The notes beneath the pieces are model-generated. The model was not told the origin of the DNA, did no database searches, and saw nothing but the letters and a program-made list of their open reading frames with translations. A stretch of 64,000 bases of DNA from JBBDSU01 sp040904825 (lineage in GTDB: Bacteria > Actinomycetota > Nitriliruptoria > Nitriliruptorales > Nitriliruptoraceae). The number at the start of each line of letters is the position of its first letter. Within the stretch, counting starts at the first letter, position 1. Positions 1 through 8,236 of this stretch are shown piece after piece. A program made the translations under genes and the position numbers. The DNA lies in NCBI GenBank assembly GCA_040904825.1, contig JBBDSU010000061.1:1-64000 (forward strand), in the 5' to 3' direction.

Positions 1-45
1 TCGTCACGGTCGTCACGGTCATCACGGTCATCACGGTCGTCACGG
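1..45. repeat. 9-bp tandem repeat at the window edge
   Basis: Five consecutive copies of a 9-mer of the form tcRtcacgg fill bases 1-45 and probably continue beyond the left edge. Similar cggtca-rich sequence borders the N gap at 1930-2029. The plus strand stays open in one frame through the array (R/H-H-G tripeptides), but codon context gives no support for a gene. Function is unknown. Confidence 0.8.
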
Positions 46-463
46 TCAGATGGCGGTCGAGGTGTCATTTCGTCGCTATCGCCGTACCGAGATCGCTCTT
101 CTCGCCCTAGTTGCGGCCTTGCACCGCCGTGGAACGGGTAGCGATCCGCGCACGTCGAACCCCGGCGCCGTGACCAGTTGCCGCGGCGGCCAAGTAGGGC
201 TCCAACCTCACCGGTCGGGGCTTCGGTGCGAATCCACTGTGTGTTCATGGGATAGAACATACGTTCGGTCTATGGGAATGTCAAGACTTTTTATTGCGCC
301 ATGTGGACAACCCCAACCGAGGCTTCCACGGCACCCGGGCACCCAAACGGAGAACGCTCGACGAACCGTTCAACGTCGTTGCCCTGCGAGTCCCGCGTCC
401 GGTTCGCCGACACCGGTCAATGCTGCGACAAGGCGCTTGATGGCCACCTCGCGCCAATCCTGA
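46..463. other. Intergenic region without a convincing gene
   Basis: Open frames exist on the plus strand but are Arg/Ser/Pro rich, lack a ribosome site and resemble nothing recognisable. The minus strand has stops in all frames near 45-115. The only clear signal is the LexA-type box at 255-266. An AT-richer patch around 285-300 could belong to a promoter, but I cannot assign -35 and -10 elements. Confidence 0.5.
255..266. promoter_or_regulatory. Putative LexA (SOS) box
   Basis: The palindrome GAACATACGTTC matches the actinobacterial/Gram-positive Cheo-type LexA consensus GAAC-N4-GTTC with both half-sites perfect. The MATE gene ends at 464 and reads toward this site, so it is not the obvious target. 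The regulated gene may lie beyond the left edge or be missing from this assembly. Confidence 0.55.
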
Positions 464-1786
464 CTACCGGTCGGTGATCAACTGGGCGCCGGTCGTCAAC
501 CAGCCGTCGCCGCGCACGCGCACCACCAGCGACACCAGCCGGATCACCATCATGACCTGGACGGCGATCCACAGCCCTAGCAACCCGCCGCCAGCGGAGA
601 CCACCACCTGGCCCGCGATCCCACCAGTCGCCGCTGCGACGATCGTCCACGTCCGCAGATAGGCGAAGTCTTCCGCACCCATGAGCACACCGTCGAGCGC
701 AAACACCGGTCCGTTGACGACCTGGCCGAGCGCGGCCAACCACCACACTCCCGCGACGGCAGCAAGCACCACGGCATCATTGGTCAGAACCCGCGGGATG
801 AGCCCGCTCCCCACGAACAGCACGACGGCGATGACGAACCCGCCGCCCAGGCCCCAGTACAGCAACGTCCGGCCGACAGCGCGCGCTTCTTCGGCATCAT
901 CGGCACCGAGCGCCGTGGCGACCATGGCCTGCCCGGCGATCGCGAGACCATCCATGAAAAATGCGATGAGAAGAAAGCTTTGAAAGACGACCTGGTGGGC
1001 GGCCGCAGCGATCTCATCAATCCGAGCAGCCGCCGCGGTGATCGCCAAGATCCCGGCCAACAATCCACCAGTACGCAGGAACAGGTCGCGGCTGACGACC
1101 ACCAACGCACCCAGTTGCCGTCGATCCGGCCGACCGTGGCCAGTGAGTGGCAGCCCGGTGCGCGCGAGAACAAACCCGAACGCGACCACCATGATCGCTT
1201 CGGCCACCACGGTTGCCCACGCCGCACCGGCCAAGCCCATTCCCATCGGGAACACGAAGAGCAGCGTCAAGCCGGCGTTGACGAGGTTGGCCAGCACGGC
1301 GATGCCGAGCGGCGTCCGAGTATCCGAGACGCCGCGGAACGCGCCGTGCCCGACATAGGCGATCAGTACAAGCGGTACCCCGAGCGCTCGGATGCGCAGA
1401 TAGACGGTGCCTGGCTCAATCAGCGTCTCAACCGCACCCAGTGCTCTCAGCAGCACCGGCGCCGCAACGAACAGCGCCGCCCCGATGACCACACCCAGGG
1501 CGATGGCGACCTGCAGCGCATGACTGACGCGTCGTCCGGCTGCCTCGAAGTCACGGGCGCCCATGGCCCGCGCCACTGTCGACGTTGTGCCAAAGACGAG
1601 AAAGTTGAAGATCCAGGACACGCTGGTCAACACCGCGATGGACAGTCCCATCGCGCCGAGCTGAGCTGGTCCGAGCCGCCCGACAACTGCCGTGTCAAAC
1701 AGGCCCATCAACGGGTCGGCGACCAAGGTGCCGACGGCCGGAATGGTGAGCGCGATGATGCGTCGATTGCGGGGCCCCACGGACAT
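464..1786 (-). CDS. MATE family efflux transporter (DinF-like)
   Basis: A 440-residue multidrug/toxin exporter of the MOP superfamily, normal length for the family. About twelve hydrophobic segments fall in two six-helix halves. The N-terminus has the typical LTIPAVGTLVADPLMGLFDT start, followed by the AVVGRLGPAQLGAMGLS loop, and the second bundle carries the AAAHQVVFQ motif seen in DinF-type members. It would sit in the cytoplasmic membrane and export cationic compounds by Na+ or H+ antiport. The ATG at 1786 directly abuts an AAGG; a GTG at 1780 has better spacing and may be the real start. Its 5' end faces the pilus operon across a gap-containing intergenic stretch. Substrate cannot be predicted. 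Confidence 0.88.
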   Translation of the reverse strand: MSVGPRNRRIIALTIPAVGTLVADPLMGLFDTAVVGRLGPAQLGAMGLSIAVLTSVSWIFNFLVFGTTSTVARAMGARDFEAAGRRVSHALQVAIALGVVIGAALFVAAPVLLRALGAVETLIEPGTVYLRIRALGVPLVLIAYVGHGAFRGVSDTRTPLGIAVLANLVNAGLTLLFVFPMGMGLAGAAWATVVAEAIMVVAFGFVLARTGLPLTGHGRPDRRQLGALVVVSRDLFLRTGGLLAGILAITAAAARIDEIAAAAHQVVFQSFLLIAFFMDGLAIAGQAMVATALGADDAEEARAVGRTLLYWGLGGGFVIAVVLFVGSGLIPRVLTNDAVVLAAVAGVWWLAALGQVVNGPVFALDGVLMGAEDFAYLRTWTIVAAATGGIAGQVVVSAGGGLLGLWIAVQVMMVIRLVSLVVRVRGDGWLTTGAQLITDR

Positions 1787-1929
1787 CCTTGGTCGCAGCG
1801 GTCCTGATCACGCCAGGAACGGGGAGGCAAACCGTACCGACGCCGCACCTGGTCACGGCCACGGTGACGACCACGAGCATGGCCGCGGCGGGCGCGGAGT
1901 CGATGGCGGTCGCGAACTCGATCTCGGTC

Positions 1930-2029
1930 NNNNNNNNNNNNNNNNNNNNNNNNNNNNNNNNNNNNNNNNNNNNNNNNNNNNNNNNNNNNNNNNNNNNNNN
2001 NNNNNNNNNNNNNNNNNNNNNNNNNNNNN
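1930..2029. other. Assembly gap (100 N)
   Basis: A run of 100 N between the MATE gene and the last pseudopilin gene. Both edges are rich in a cggtca/ctcggtc motif, suggesting a tandem repeat broke the assembly. True length is unknown. No gene can be supported in the flanking 1787-2041. Confidence 0.9.
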
Positions 2030-2041
2030 ACTCGGTCACGG

Positions 2042-2491
2042 TCAGGATCTCGCCGCCCTGACGGTCTCGACCGCCGCCACCGAGAACGATGAACGCCCCG
2101 GCCAGGCAACAAGGAGCACCGGACGCACAATGCCTTCGCACGTAACCGTGACGTACGGGGCCTCGAGGTGGAGGTCGCAGGCAACCACCTCGAGGCCGCC
2201 GTCTGACGCGCTCGCCTGCTGTTGCGAACGACGCACCGCGACCCGTGCGCGATCGAACTCGACCATGCCGCTGCCGTAATAGACGTCCAGGTCGATCGAG
2301 GCGACGACATCGTTGGCAATCGAGGCCGTCAGATCCGCGATTCGGCGCTGGCCGAGGTACAGGGCGGCGGCGTCAACCGCGAGCGACGCCAGCAGCAGCA
2401 AGATCAGCAGAGCGGCAGGAACAATGATGAGCACGTTGCCACGCTCATCAGGTGCCCTTCGCCGGGCCTCCATCCGTGTGGACTTCACCAT
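2042..2491 (-). CDS. TadG-like pseudopilin-type membrane protein
   Basis: A 149-residue protein with a short basic N-terminus, then a G-N-V motif and a hydrophobic helix at about residues 20-45 (LIIVPAALLILLLLASLAVD). This is the layout of the TadG/TadE N-terminal segment in Flp pilus loci. The rest is a small extracytoplasmic domain with two cysteines. Its ATG overlaps the end of the preceding gene by 7 bases, so translation is probably coupled. It is last in the Tad operon and likely acts as a minor pilus component or assembly factor at the membrane. Assignment to TadG rather than TadE is by position and motif only. Confidence 0.65.
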   Translation of the reverse strand: MVKSTRMEARRRAPDERGNVLIIVPAALLILLLLASLAVDAAALYLGQRRIADLTASIANDVVASIDLDVYYGSGMVEFDRARVAVRRSQQQASASDGGLEVVACDLHLEAPYVTVTCEGIVRPVLLVAWPGRSSFSVAAVETVRAARS

Positions 2492-2994
2492 GGGCACACC
2501 GCCGTGCCCGGCAGTCCTGACCGGTACGGATCGACCACCTCGCTGTAGGTCGACGTTGCCTCGAACCAACGATGCCCCAGAGGCGCTTGTGCCGCACCGG
2601 GACTGCGTGAAGTGACGCCCGGTACGGCGATCGTGACGATCGGCACCGACACCCGCAGCCGGACCCGGGCGCACCTCGACTGGACGAGCGGCCCAGTGGA
2701 CTCGATCCTGACAGTCGAGGGATCCCGGCCGTGAGCCTGCACCGCGTCGCGAGCGGCTCGCGAAGCCAAGACCTCGAGGTTGGTGCCGGGTGGAGCCTCG
2801 ACGACTGCTCTGACTGCCTCTCGTGCTGCCGCTGAGGCAGCCAGCCGTGCATCGATGACCGCCCATGCGTTGACGACCATCAAGGTGCCTAGCACGAAAA
2901 TCAGCACCCCGAACAGGAGCGCCTCAGCTCCGGCCACAAAGCCGCCTTCCTGGGTTGACAGCCCTCGGGTGACAGGAGGTGGTTGAGGTGTCAT
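2485..2994 (-). CDS. TadE/TadF-like minor pseudopilin
   Basis: A 169-residue protein. Residues 1-20 are Pro/Thr-rich and end in a QEGGF motif. A hydrophobic helix follows (LLFGVLIFVLGTLMVVNAWA), then the A-R-L-A-A-S-A-A-A-R-E-A-V-R-A stretch typical of TadE-like proteins, where the transmembrane helix continues as an amphipathic helix. The ATG at 2994 lies 4 bases after the stop of the upstream TadE-like gene. Expected role: minor pilin or assembly protein of the Flp pilus, possibly processed at the G/F boundary by a prepilin peptidase that is not encoded here. Confidence 0.7.
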   Translation of the reverse strand: MTPQPPPVTRGLSTQEGGFVAGAEALLFGVLIFVLGTLMVVNAWAVIDARLAASAAAREAVRAVVEAPPGTNLEVLASRAARDAVQAHGRDPSTVRIESTGPLVQSRCARVRLRVSVPIVTIAVPGVTSRSPGAAQAPLGHRWFEATSTYSEVVDPYRSGLPGTAVCPW

Positions 2995-2998
2995 CGGG

Positions 2999-3484
2999 TT
3001 ACCGCACCTGTTCGGTTCGAACCGTGGCGGTGCGGTCGATGGGAACGCCTGCAAGCCAAGGTCCACCTCGCAGCAGCCGAGCGGGAGACGCCACCGTGAT
3101 ACTGACCGTGGTGACGTCTGAGCGCCGCTGGCAAGCGATCACCAACGTGGGATCATCCCCGAGACCTCCAAGTCGCCGACGGACCGCGTCCTCGACCGAT
3201 GCTGCACCAGACGGCCCAGCGGCACTGCACGAGCGTCGCTCAGTCGACGCGTCACGCGCGCCATCAAAGGCGGCCGCATCCACCACGCTGGTCGCATAAA
3301 GGTGCACCAATACCTGGGTGGCCAACAACAGAAACGACAACAGGACGGCCAGGGAGATGACTGCCCCCAGAGGCGACGAACCAGCTGAGGAGCTAGCCAA
3401 GAAGCGACACCAGCGAGACTTCGGACGGTCAAACAACGATGCCAGGACAAGATTCGGCCATGCTTGCCGCGTTGGCGGGCGCAT
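2999..3484 (-). CDS. TadE-like pilus assembly protein
   Basis: About 161 residues from the ATG at 3484; the start is uncertain because the frame is open further upstream. A single hydrophobic helix (ISLAVLLSFLLLATQVLVHL) is followed by the TadE-like A-T-S-V-V-D-A-A-A-F-D-G-A-R sequence and a small polar domain with two cysteines. It lies between the short Flp-like pilin and another TadE/F-like gene, as expected in actinobacterial Tad loci, where several TadE-type genes follow tadC and flp. Likely a membrane-anchored minor pilin. Confidence 0.68.
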   Translation of the reverse strand: MRPPTRQAWPNLVLASLFDRPKSRWCRFLASSSAGSSPLGAVISLAVLLSFLLLATQVLVHLYATSVVDAAAFDGARDASTERRSCSAAGPSGAASVEDAVRRRLGGLGDDPTLVIACQRRSDVTTVSITVASPARLLRGGPWLAGVPIDRTATVRTEQVR

Positions 3485-3557
3485 CCAGCGCAGGCAATGC
3501 CCGACACGTCTCAGCCCTCCCCGGGGACTCACGCCAGGGTGCCCATGCCCAACTCGC

Positions 3558-3734
3558 TCACCCCCCAATCCGCTGGACTTCGTGCTCAACACGCTGGGCC
3601 GCTTCTCCCACCGTTCGACTGAACACGACGTACAGCGCCGCCCCGACCACCGCCATGATCAAGACCACGATTGCGGCCGAAATGACACCCTCGCCTGCCG
3701 TAGATCCGTACAACCGTCTCATCATCGATGTCAC
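3558..3734 (-). CDS. Short Flp-like pilin candidate
   Basis: A 58-residue product starting at GTG 3734, preceded by a strong GGGGGAGA ribosome site. The N-terminus is short and basic, followed by a G-E-G motif and a hydrophobic helix (VISAAIVVLIMAVVGAALYV), then a short amphipathic tail. This matches the length and design of Flp-type pilins: leader, Gly at -1, a Glu near the cleavage site, helix. It lies 30 bases after tadC and just before the TadE genes, the usual flp position. It is probably the major pilus subunit. The Glu comes before the hydrophobic block rather than at the exact +5 position, so precise cleavage is unclear. Confidence 0.62.
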   Translation of the reverse strand: MTSMMRRLYGSTAGEGVISAAIVVLIMAVVGAALYVVFSRTVGEAAQRVEHEVQRIGG

Positions 3735-3764
3735 GTCATCTCCCCCATTGTTGGTGTCGTGCCA

Positions 3765-4688
3765 CTAAGCCATCAGAAACCCACTCAACGCCGCGCTGAA
3801 CGGGATCCCGATCAAAACGGCGCCGGGCAACAACGTCGCCACGGTGACTGGAATCCAGACTTGTTGTGCACGGCGATCAATCTGCGCCACCAGGTCACGA
3901 TGAAGATCGCGACGCAGCGACCGCGCTTCGTCAGCAACGAGCTGGCCGAGATCGGCGGCATGGCGGTCCAATGCCAGGATCGCAACCAGGCGCCGAACAC
4001 CATCGACATCAACCCGCTCGGACCATTCCCGCAGAGCATGATGGATGTCAGCGCCCTGGCCGACTCGGGCGACGACGATAGACAGATCTCGTGCGGTCGC
4101 TCCACCACCACGGCGTGCGAGGCGCTCGGCCGCGCCCACCAGGGAATACCCGGACGCCAGCAACATCCCCAACTGTTCCGCGATCACGGGAAGCTCCCGA
4201 CGGACGAGGCCGTGGCGGCGCTCGATCCGGTGCACGAGTTGCTGCTCGACAGCCAGGAAAGCGGCCGCACCGCTGGCAAGACCCATGGCAATGGCCACGA
4301 CTCCGGGTGCAGTGATGGCAACCGCGGCCACCAACCCGAGTCCTGTCCCGACGACGACCCAGCCCAATTGACGAACCCGGAACTCGGTGACATCAACCTG
4401 CACGTGCGCTTGCCGAAGCCTTGCGGTCAAAGGCGTTCGCGGGCCGATCACACGGGCGATGCGTTCACCCCAGACGGCGGCCGCTGGCCGCACCGCCTCC
4501 AGCATGGCAGCCACCGACCATGCATCCGGATCCACCCGAGACTCCGGAGAACGGCCCATGAATGTCACCGAATACGGCTGCAGACGTGCGACCAGCTGCG
4601 GGCGCGAGAACCACGGAACCGTGGACAGCACCAGCGCCAGCCCGACCCAGCCGACGATGCCGGCCATCAGCGTGAGCCCAGCGATCAC
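3765..4688 (-). CDS. tadC: TadC-like pilus assembly platform protein (type II secretion F domain)
   Basis: A 307-residue inner-membrane platform protein. There are hydrophobic segments at the N-terminus and in the middle (two adjacent helices) and one at the C-terminus. A soluble T2SSF/GspF domain precedes the last helix, with the typical RRELPVIAEQLGMLLASGYS start. The GTG at 4688 is preferred because GAGGAGGG lies just upstream, overlapping the tadB stop; an ATG at 4730 would overlap tadB. With TadB it should form the platform on which the TadA ATPase extrudes or retracts pilin. Confidence 0.8.
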   Translation of the reverse strand: MIAGLTLMAGIVGWVGLALVLSTVPWFSRPQLVARLQPYSVTFMGRSPESRVDPDAWSVAAMLEAVRPAAAVWGERIARVIGPRTPLTARLRQAHVQVDVTEFRVRQLGWVVVGTGLGLVAAVAITAPGVVAIAMGLASGAAAFLAVEQQLVHRIERRHGLVRRELPVIAEQLGMLLASGYSLVGAAERLARRGGGATARDLSIVVARVGQGADIHHALREWSERVDVDGVRRLVAILALDRHAADLGQLVADEARSLRRDLHRDLVAQIDRRAQQVWIPVTVATLLPGAVLIGIPFSAALSGFLMA

Positions 4689-4698
4689 GACGCCCTCC

Positions 4699-5634
4699 TC
4701 ATGACCGCAGTCCTTCGAGTGGGCGCACACGTTCAGCCCGGCGGAAGATGCGAGGTTCGACGGGAAGCTTCAGCAGCTGGCTCGCCCACCACCAGCACAG
4801 ACCGATCATGGCCAGCGCCACACCAATGCCCACCTGCCCGGTTGCGCTGGCATAGGCGTCCCTGCCATCGCCGATGGACAGGCCAACCAGCGCCATCCCC
4901 ACCGGAACGAGCACAACAAACCAGCGAGCAAAGCGAACACCTGCTTGGCGGGCTCGGGCATCTTTGCGTCCCTGGACATCCTGGATGCGGTCGTCGGCCA
5001 GCGAACGGAGCTGGGTATCGATATCCGTGCCACCTACCGCATACGCGACCAGCAAGGTTTCGGCGACGACGTCTGCCGTCGGATCGGCCAGCCGGTCGGT
5101 GAGCACTTCCAGGGTCGCTTCGAAGTCGCTGGACATCGCCCATTCACGTCGCGCAGCCTCGAACCCAGGTTGCATCTCGACTGGGGCCGACCGGCCGACC
5201 TCAAGCAACGCCCAAGGGATCGAGCGTCCCAGCGAAACCGTCGTCAGGCGGATCTCCTCAATCAGACGTGGCCACGCATCTCGCGAACGCTCCAACTGGG
5301 CCGCATGCGACGCCCGTGTCGCGGCCACCAGAACCCACAGTGCCAAGACCCCCACGAGCACAGCGGCGAGGACGGTTCCAAACATCGCCCAGCCACCAAC
5401 TCCCGCGACAAACCCGACGAGAAGCTGGCCCACCAACCGCTCGGCAGAAAGCCGTCCGTCAGGTGCGACGACACGAACAAGGCGGCCACGCCAGCTTCCA
5501 GAGTCTCGTGCCAGCCAACGTGGCCCGATACCCACCCCAGACCATCCGAACGCCACCGCCGTGACGACCAGGTGAACACCCAGCGCCGCGATCAGCGCCG
5601 CTGCCACACCCATCGCTGGCGACGACAGCGTCAT
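4699..5634 (-). CDS. tadB: TadB-like pilus assembly platform protein (type II secretion F domain)
   Basis: A 311-residue protein with N-terminal membrane helices, a cytoplasmic GspF-type domain beginning near ERSRDAWPRLIEEIRLTTVS, and two C-terminal helices around FARWFVVLVPVGMALVGLSI. This is the TadB architecture. Its ATG overlaps the tadA stop by four bases (ATGA), implying coupled translation. It partners TadC and the TadA ATPase. The length is typical for the family. Confidence 0.8.
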   Translation of the reverse strand: MTLSSPAMGVAAALIAALGVHLVVTAVAFGWSGVGIGPRWLARDSGSWRGRLVRVVAPDGRLSAERLVGQLLVGFVAGVGGWAMFGTVLAAVLVGVLALWVLVAATRASHAAQLERSRDAWPRLIEEIRLTTVSLGRSIPWALLEVGRSAPVEMQPGFEAARREWAMSSDFEATLEVLTDRLADPTADVVAETLLVAYAVGGTDIDTQLRSLADDRIQDVQGRKDARARQAGVRFARWFVVLVPVGMALVGLSIGDGRDAYASATGQVGIGVALAMIGLCWWWASQLLKLPVEPRIFRRAERVRPLEGLRS

Positions 5635-6923
5635 CGTGATGCCGCCTGAGTTGCGTCGTGGATCGGGTCCTGCGATGGCGGGCTCCAGCCGGCCGCAGTC
5701 AACGCAGCCAGCGCCCGAGTGGGCCGCACACCCGTCCAACCCTCGTCGTAGAGCATCGACACGGGCAAGGTCGGATGGGACACGTCCTCCATGGCTTCGA
5801 CGGCAGCAACCTGACGAAGCCGGGGCACTCCGTTGACTCGGTCGCAATGGACAACCACGTCGACGGCATCGACAACCAGGGCATTGAGGGCGACCAATGG
5901 CAACTCCGACCGGGTGTCCGCCAGTTGGCAGACGAAACGCAGTCGCGATAGCGCTTGAACGGCAGATCCGGCGTGGATCGTCGTGTAGCCCGTCACACCC
6001 GACGACAGGGTCAGCAGCAGCGGAAGCGCCTCTTGATCTCGGACTTCTCCGACGATCGCAACATCGGGCGCCATGCGCAGGAATCCCGCGACCAGACGTC
6101 GCAGGTCGACAGCCGGACGGCCCGGGCGAGCCGATCGGGTCTGCATCGATGCGACGTTGGGCAGCGGAACGTCAACCTCAAACACTTCTTCGGCGGTCAC
6201 GACCCGCAAGACCGGATCCAGCTCAGCCGCGCAGCATGACAACAGGGTGGTCTTGCCCGCTCCCGGCGGGCCGGCGATGATGATCGACAGCCGCGCACGG
6301 ACAGCCGCACGCAGCAGATCGGCAACCTCAGGCGGCATCATCGCCTGATTGACCAATTCGTCCAGACTCCTGAACGCCACCCCGGTGAACTTGCGAATGT
6401 TCACCAGCAGGTTGGATCCACGTCCAACCTCTGCATGCACGATGTGCAGGCGCGCACCGTCGTCAAGCTGCGCGTCCTGGAGCCCTTCTGCTGGATCGAG
6501 CTTGCGGTGGGAACCCGACGAGTCATGCAGCAACCTCGTCAACGTCCGGACGACATGATCGCGGTCATGGAACGATTCGTCGTGATACCCGTGGTGGCCC
6601 TGGTGGCGACGGACAAAGATCTGGTCAGGCGCGTTGACCATCACCTCCCACACGTCGTCATCATCTAACAGCGACTGCAAGGGCCCGTACCCGAGCAGAT
6701 CCCGCTCCGCACGGATCATCAGCGCATGGGGATCGGCGATGTCGTGATATCGACGGCCGTGCTGAAAATCGATGTGCCACTGGTCGATTTCGGCGCGGAG
6801 CAATTCCTTGAGCCGAGGTCCCGTCCGATCGTCATCAATGTCCAGATGCTCGTCCATTGCCCGGGACAGCACAGCCTGCTCGATTTCGAGGAGAGGTGAT
6901 ATCACCGGCGTTGTCGACGGCAT
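5631..6923 (-). CDS. tadA: TadA/CpaF-type secretion ATPase
   Basis: A 430-residue hexameric ATPase that powers Flp pilus assembly. An N-terminal all-helical region is followed by the GYGPLQ...D-V-W-E-V-M-V-N segment typical of CpaF. The Walker A motif AGPPGAGKTT lies near residue 220, the Asp/His boxes follow, and Walker B (MAPDVAIVGEVRDQEA) comes next. The TTIHAGS motif is also present. The ATG at 6923 overlaps the tadZ stop by one base. It acts in the cytoplasm on the TadB/TadC platform. A weak spot is the His/Asp-rich 'QGHHGYHDESFHDRDH' loop, unusual but in a variable region. Confidence 0.92.
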   Translation of the reverse strand: MPSTTPVISPLLEIEQAVLSRAMDEHLDIDDDRTGPRLKELLRAEIDQWHIDFQHGRRYHDIADPHALMIRAERDLLGYGPLQSLLDDDDVWEVMVNAPDQIFVRRHQGHHGYHDESFHDRDHVVRTLTRLLHDSSGSHRKLDPAEGLQDAQLDDGARLHIVHAEVGRGSNLLVNIRKFTGVAFRSLDELVNQAMMPPEVADLLRAAVRARLSIIIAGPPGAGKTTLLSCCAAELDPVLRVVTAEEVFEVDVPLPNVASMQTRSARPGRPAVDLRRLVAGFLRMAPDVAIVGEVRDQEALPLLLTLSSGVTGYTTIHAGSAVQALSRLRFVCQLADTRSELPLVALNALVVDAVDVVVHCDRVNGVPRLRQVAAVEAMEDVSHPTLPVSMLYDEGWTGVRPTRALAALTAAGWSPPSQDPIHDATQAASR

Positions 6924-8236
6924 CAGTGCTCCACCATGCGAGAGTTGTCGAACATGCGCAACGATCCCGGTATCACACGCTGGGGTGACGCCGATCGCCA
7001 TGACCGCTGCTCACCAACGGCTTCGAGGGCGTCTGCAACGGCCGTCGCCAAGATGCGAGGAAGCGGAGGCGGCATGCCACGCCCATCCCGGGCTGCCGCG
7101 TCGACATCGCGACGAGGCAGCGTCACGGGCCGTCGCACACCGGGCCGGGTCGTTGGCGCCGCATGGTCAGTGAGCGCGCTGACCGCGGCGGTGACTGCGT
7201 GCCGTTGCCGCACCGACAGGGCAGTCGCATTCACCACGGGAAGGACGCGGCGTGGTTCGACACCACACCCGACCAGATCATCGATAAGCCTGACCCCCGC
7301 GTGGACACCTTTGAGCGACGGTTCGAGCACCACCAGCACGACGGCAGCCAGTTGGAACGCGACACGGCTCATGATGTGCCGCTCTTCAATCTCTTCCAGG
7401 CCCGTTTCGTCGAGGCCTTCCACCTCTGGATCAGTGTCGGCCACCGTCATATCCCAACACCGACGGATGCTCTCAAGGGTCGCCGCGAACGTGGCAGGGC
7501 GAATGCCGACCCAATGGCGTGCCCGACGCAACCCCAGGATCAATCGATAGGTGCGATCGGTGACCGCGAACGACTGATCGAACACCGTTGCGGGCGTTGG
7601 CGTGGCATGACGATGCGCCTCAACGAGCTCTTGGATGCCCGGCACCAGGCTGCGCGTGTCGTGGTACATCGCAAGATCCGCGTTGCGACACAGGTCGACG
7701 AGCACGACATCACCATCGCCACCAGAGGTGCGCTGAGCCCAGCCTTGCGCGAGCGCCATCGCACACACTGACGCGCCAGTACCTCCGGACGAAGTCACCG
7801 CGACCAGATGCCCGACCGGTGGCAACGCGGCGCGATCGACCTCTGCATCTTCGGGTGCCTGTCGCGATCCCCCAAGCGGTTCTGCGTGAGCGCGCAGTGC
7901 GTCCAACACGTCGTCAGGTTCCGCTGCTGGGTCCAAGACGGCTGCCGCACCGAGGTCCCGCCAGCGCTGAGCGTCGGTGGTGGTCACGACAATCACCGGC
8001 GCGCCGGCACGACCCGCCGCAGCGAAGAGATCTCGATCAACGCCGATGACGTCGCCACCCACGATCATTGCGGACCAAGACCTGCCGGTCGACAGGCGCG
8101 CGCGAGCCTCATCGATCGACACGCACCGGATGAAGTCCATCGGGAGCATCGATGCCGATGACCAGCGGCTGAACGCGTTGAACCACTCAACGTTGGCTCG
8201 CGCCAATCCCAGGACTCCGTAGCGCGCGACTGTCAT
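6923..8236 (-). CDS. tadZ: TadZ/CpaE-like pilus localisation ATPase (degenerate)
   Basis: A 437-residue protein with an N-terminal receiver-like domain (about 1-120) and a ParA/MinD-like domain. The deviant Walker A position reads SSGGTGASV, so the usual catalytic lysines of KGGxGKT are absent. A VLVDLCRNADLAMYH strand follows, where related proteins have a D-x-D. CpaE/TadZ places the Tad machine at cell poles. The missing lysines suggest weak or absent ATP hydrolysis. The start at 8236 overlaps the cpaB-like stop by four bases. Confidence 0.72.
   Translation of the reverse strand: MTVARYGVLGLARANVEWFNAFSRWSSASMLPMDFIRCVSIDEARARLSTGRSWSAMIVGGDVIGVDRDLFAAAGRAGAPVIVVTTTDAQRWRDLGAAAVLDPAAEPDDVLDALRAHAEPLGGSRQAPEDAEVDRAALPPVGHLVAVTSSGGTGASVCAMALAQGWAQRTSGGDGDVVLVDLCRNADLAMYHDTRSLVPGIQELVEAHRHATPTPATVFDQSFAVTDRTYRLILGLRRARHWVGIRPATFAATLESIRRCWDMTVADTDPEVEGLDETGLEEIEERHIMSRVAFQLAAVVLVVLEPSLKGVHAGVRLIDDLVGCGVEPRRVLPVVNATALSVRQRHAVTAAVSALTDHAAPTTRPGVRRPVTLPRRDVDAAARDGRGMPPPLPRILATAVADALEAVGEQRSWRSASPQRVIPGSLRMFDNSRMVEH

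Noticed and set aside
50..463. Plus-strand open frame beginning after the tandem repeat
   Set aside because: Composition is Arg/Ser/Pro-rich with no domain, signal or ribosome site; it also ends at the MATE gene terminus.
3318..5102. Long plus-strand open frame of 594 codons across the tadB/tadC region
   Set aside because: It is antisense to well-supported pilus genes, rich in Arg, His and Pro, and lacks a ribosome site; high GC opens such frames.
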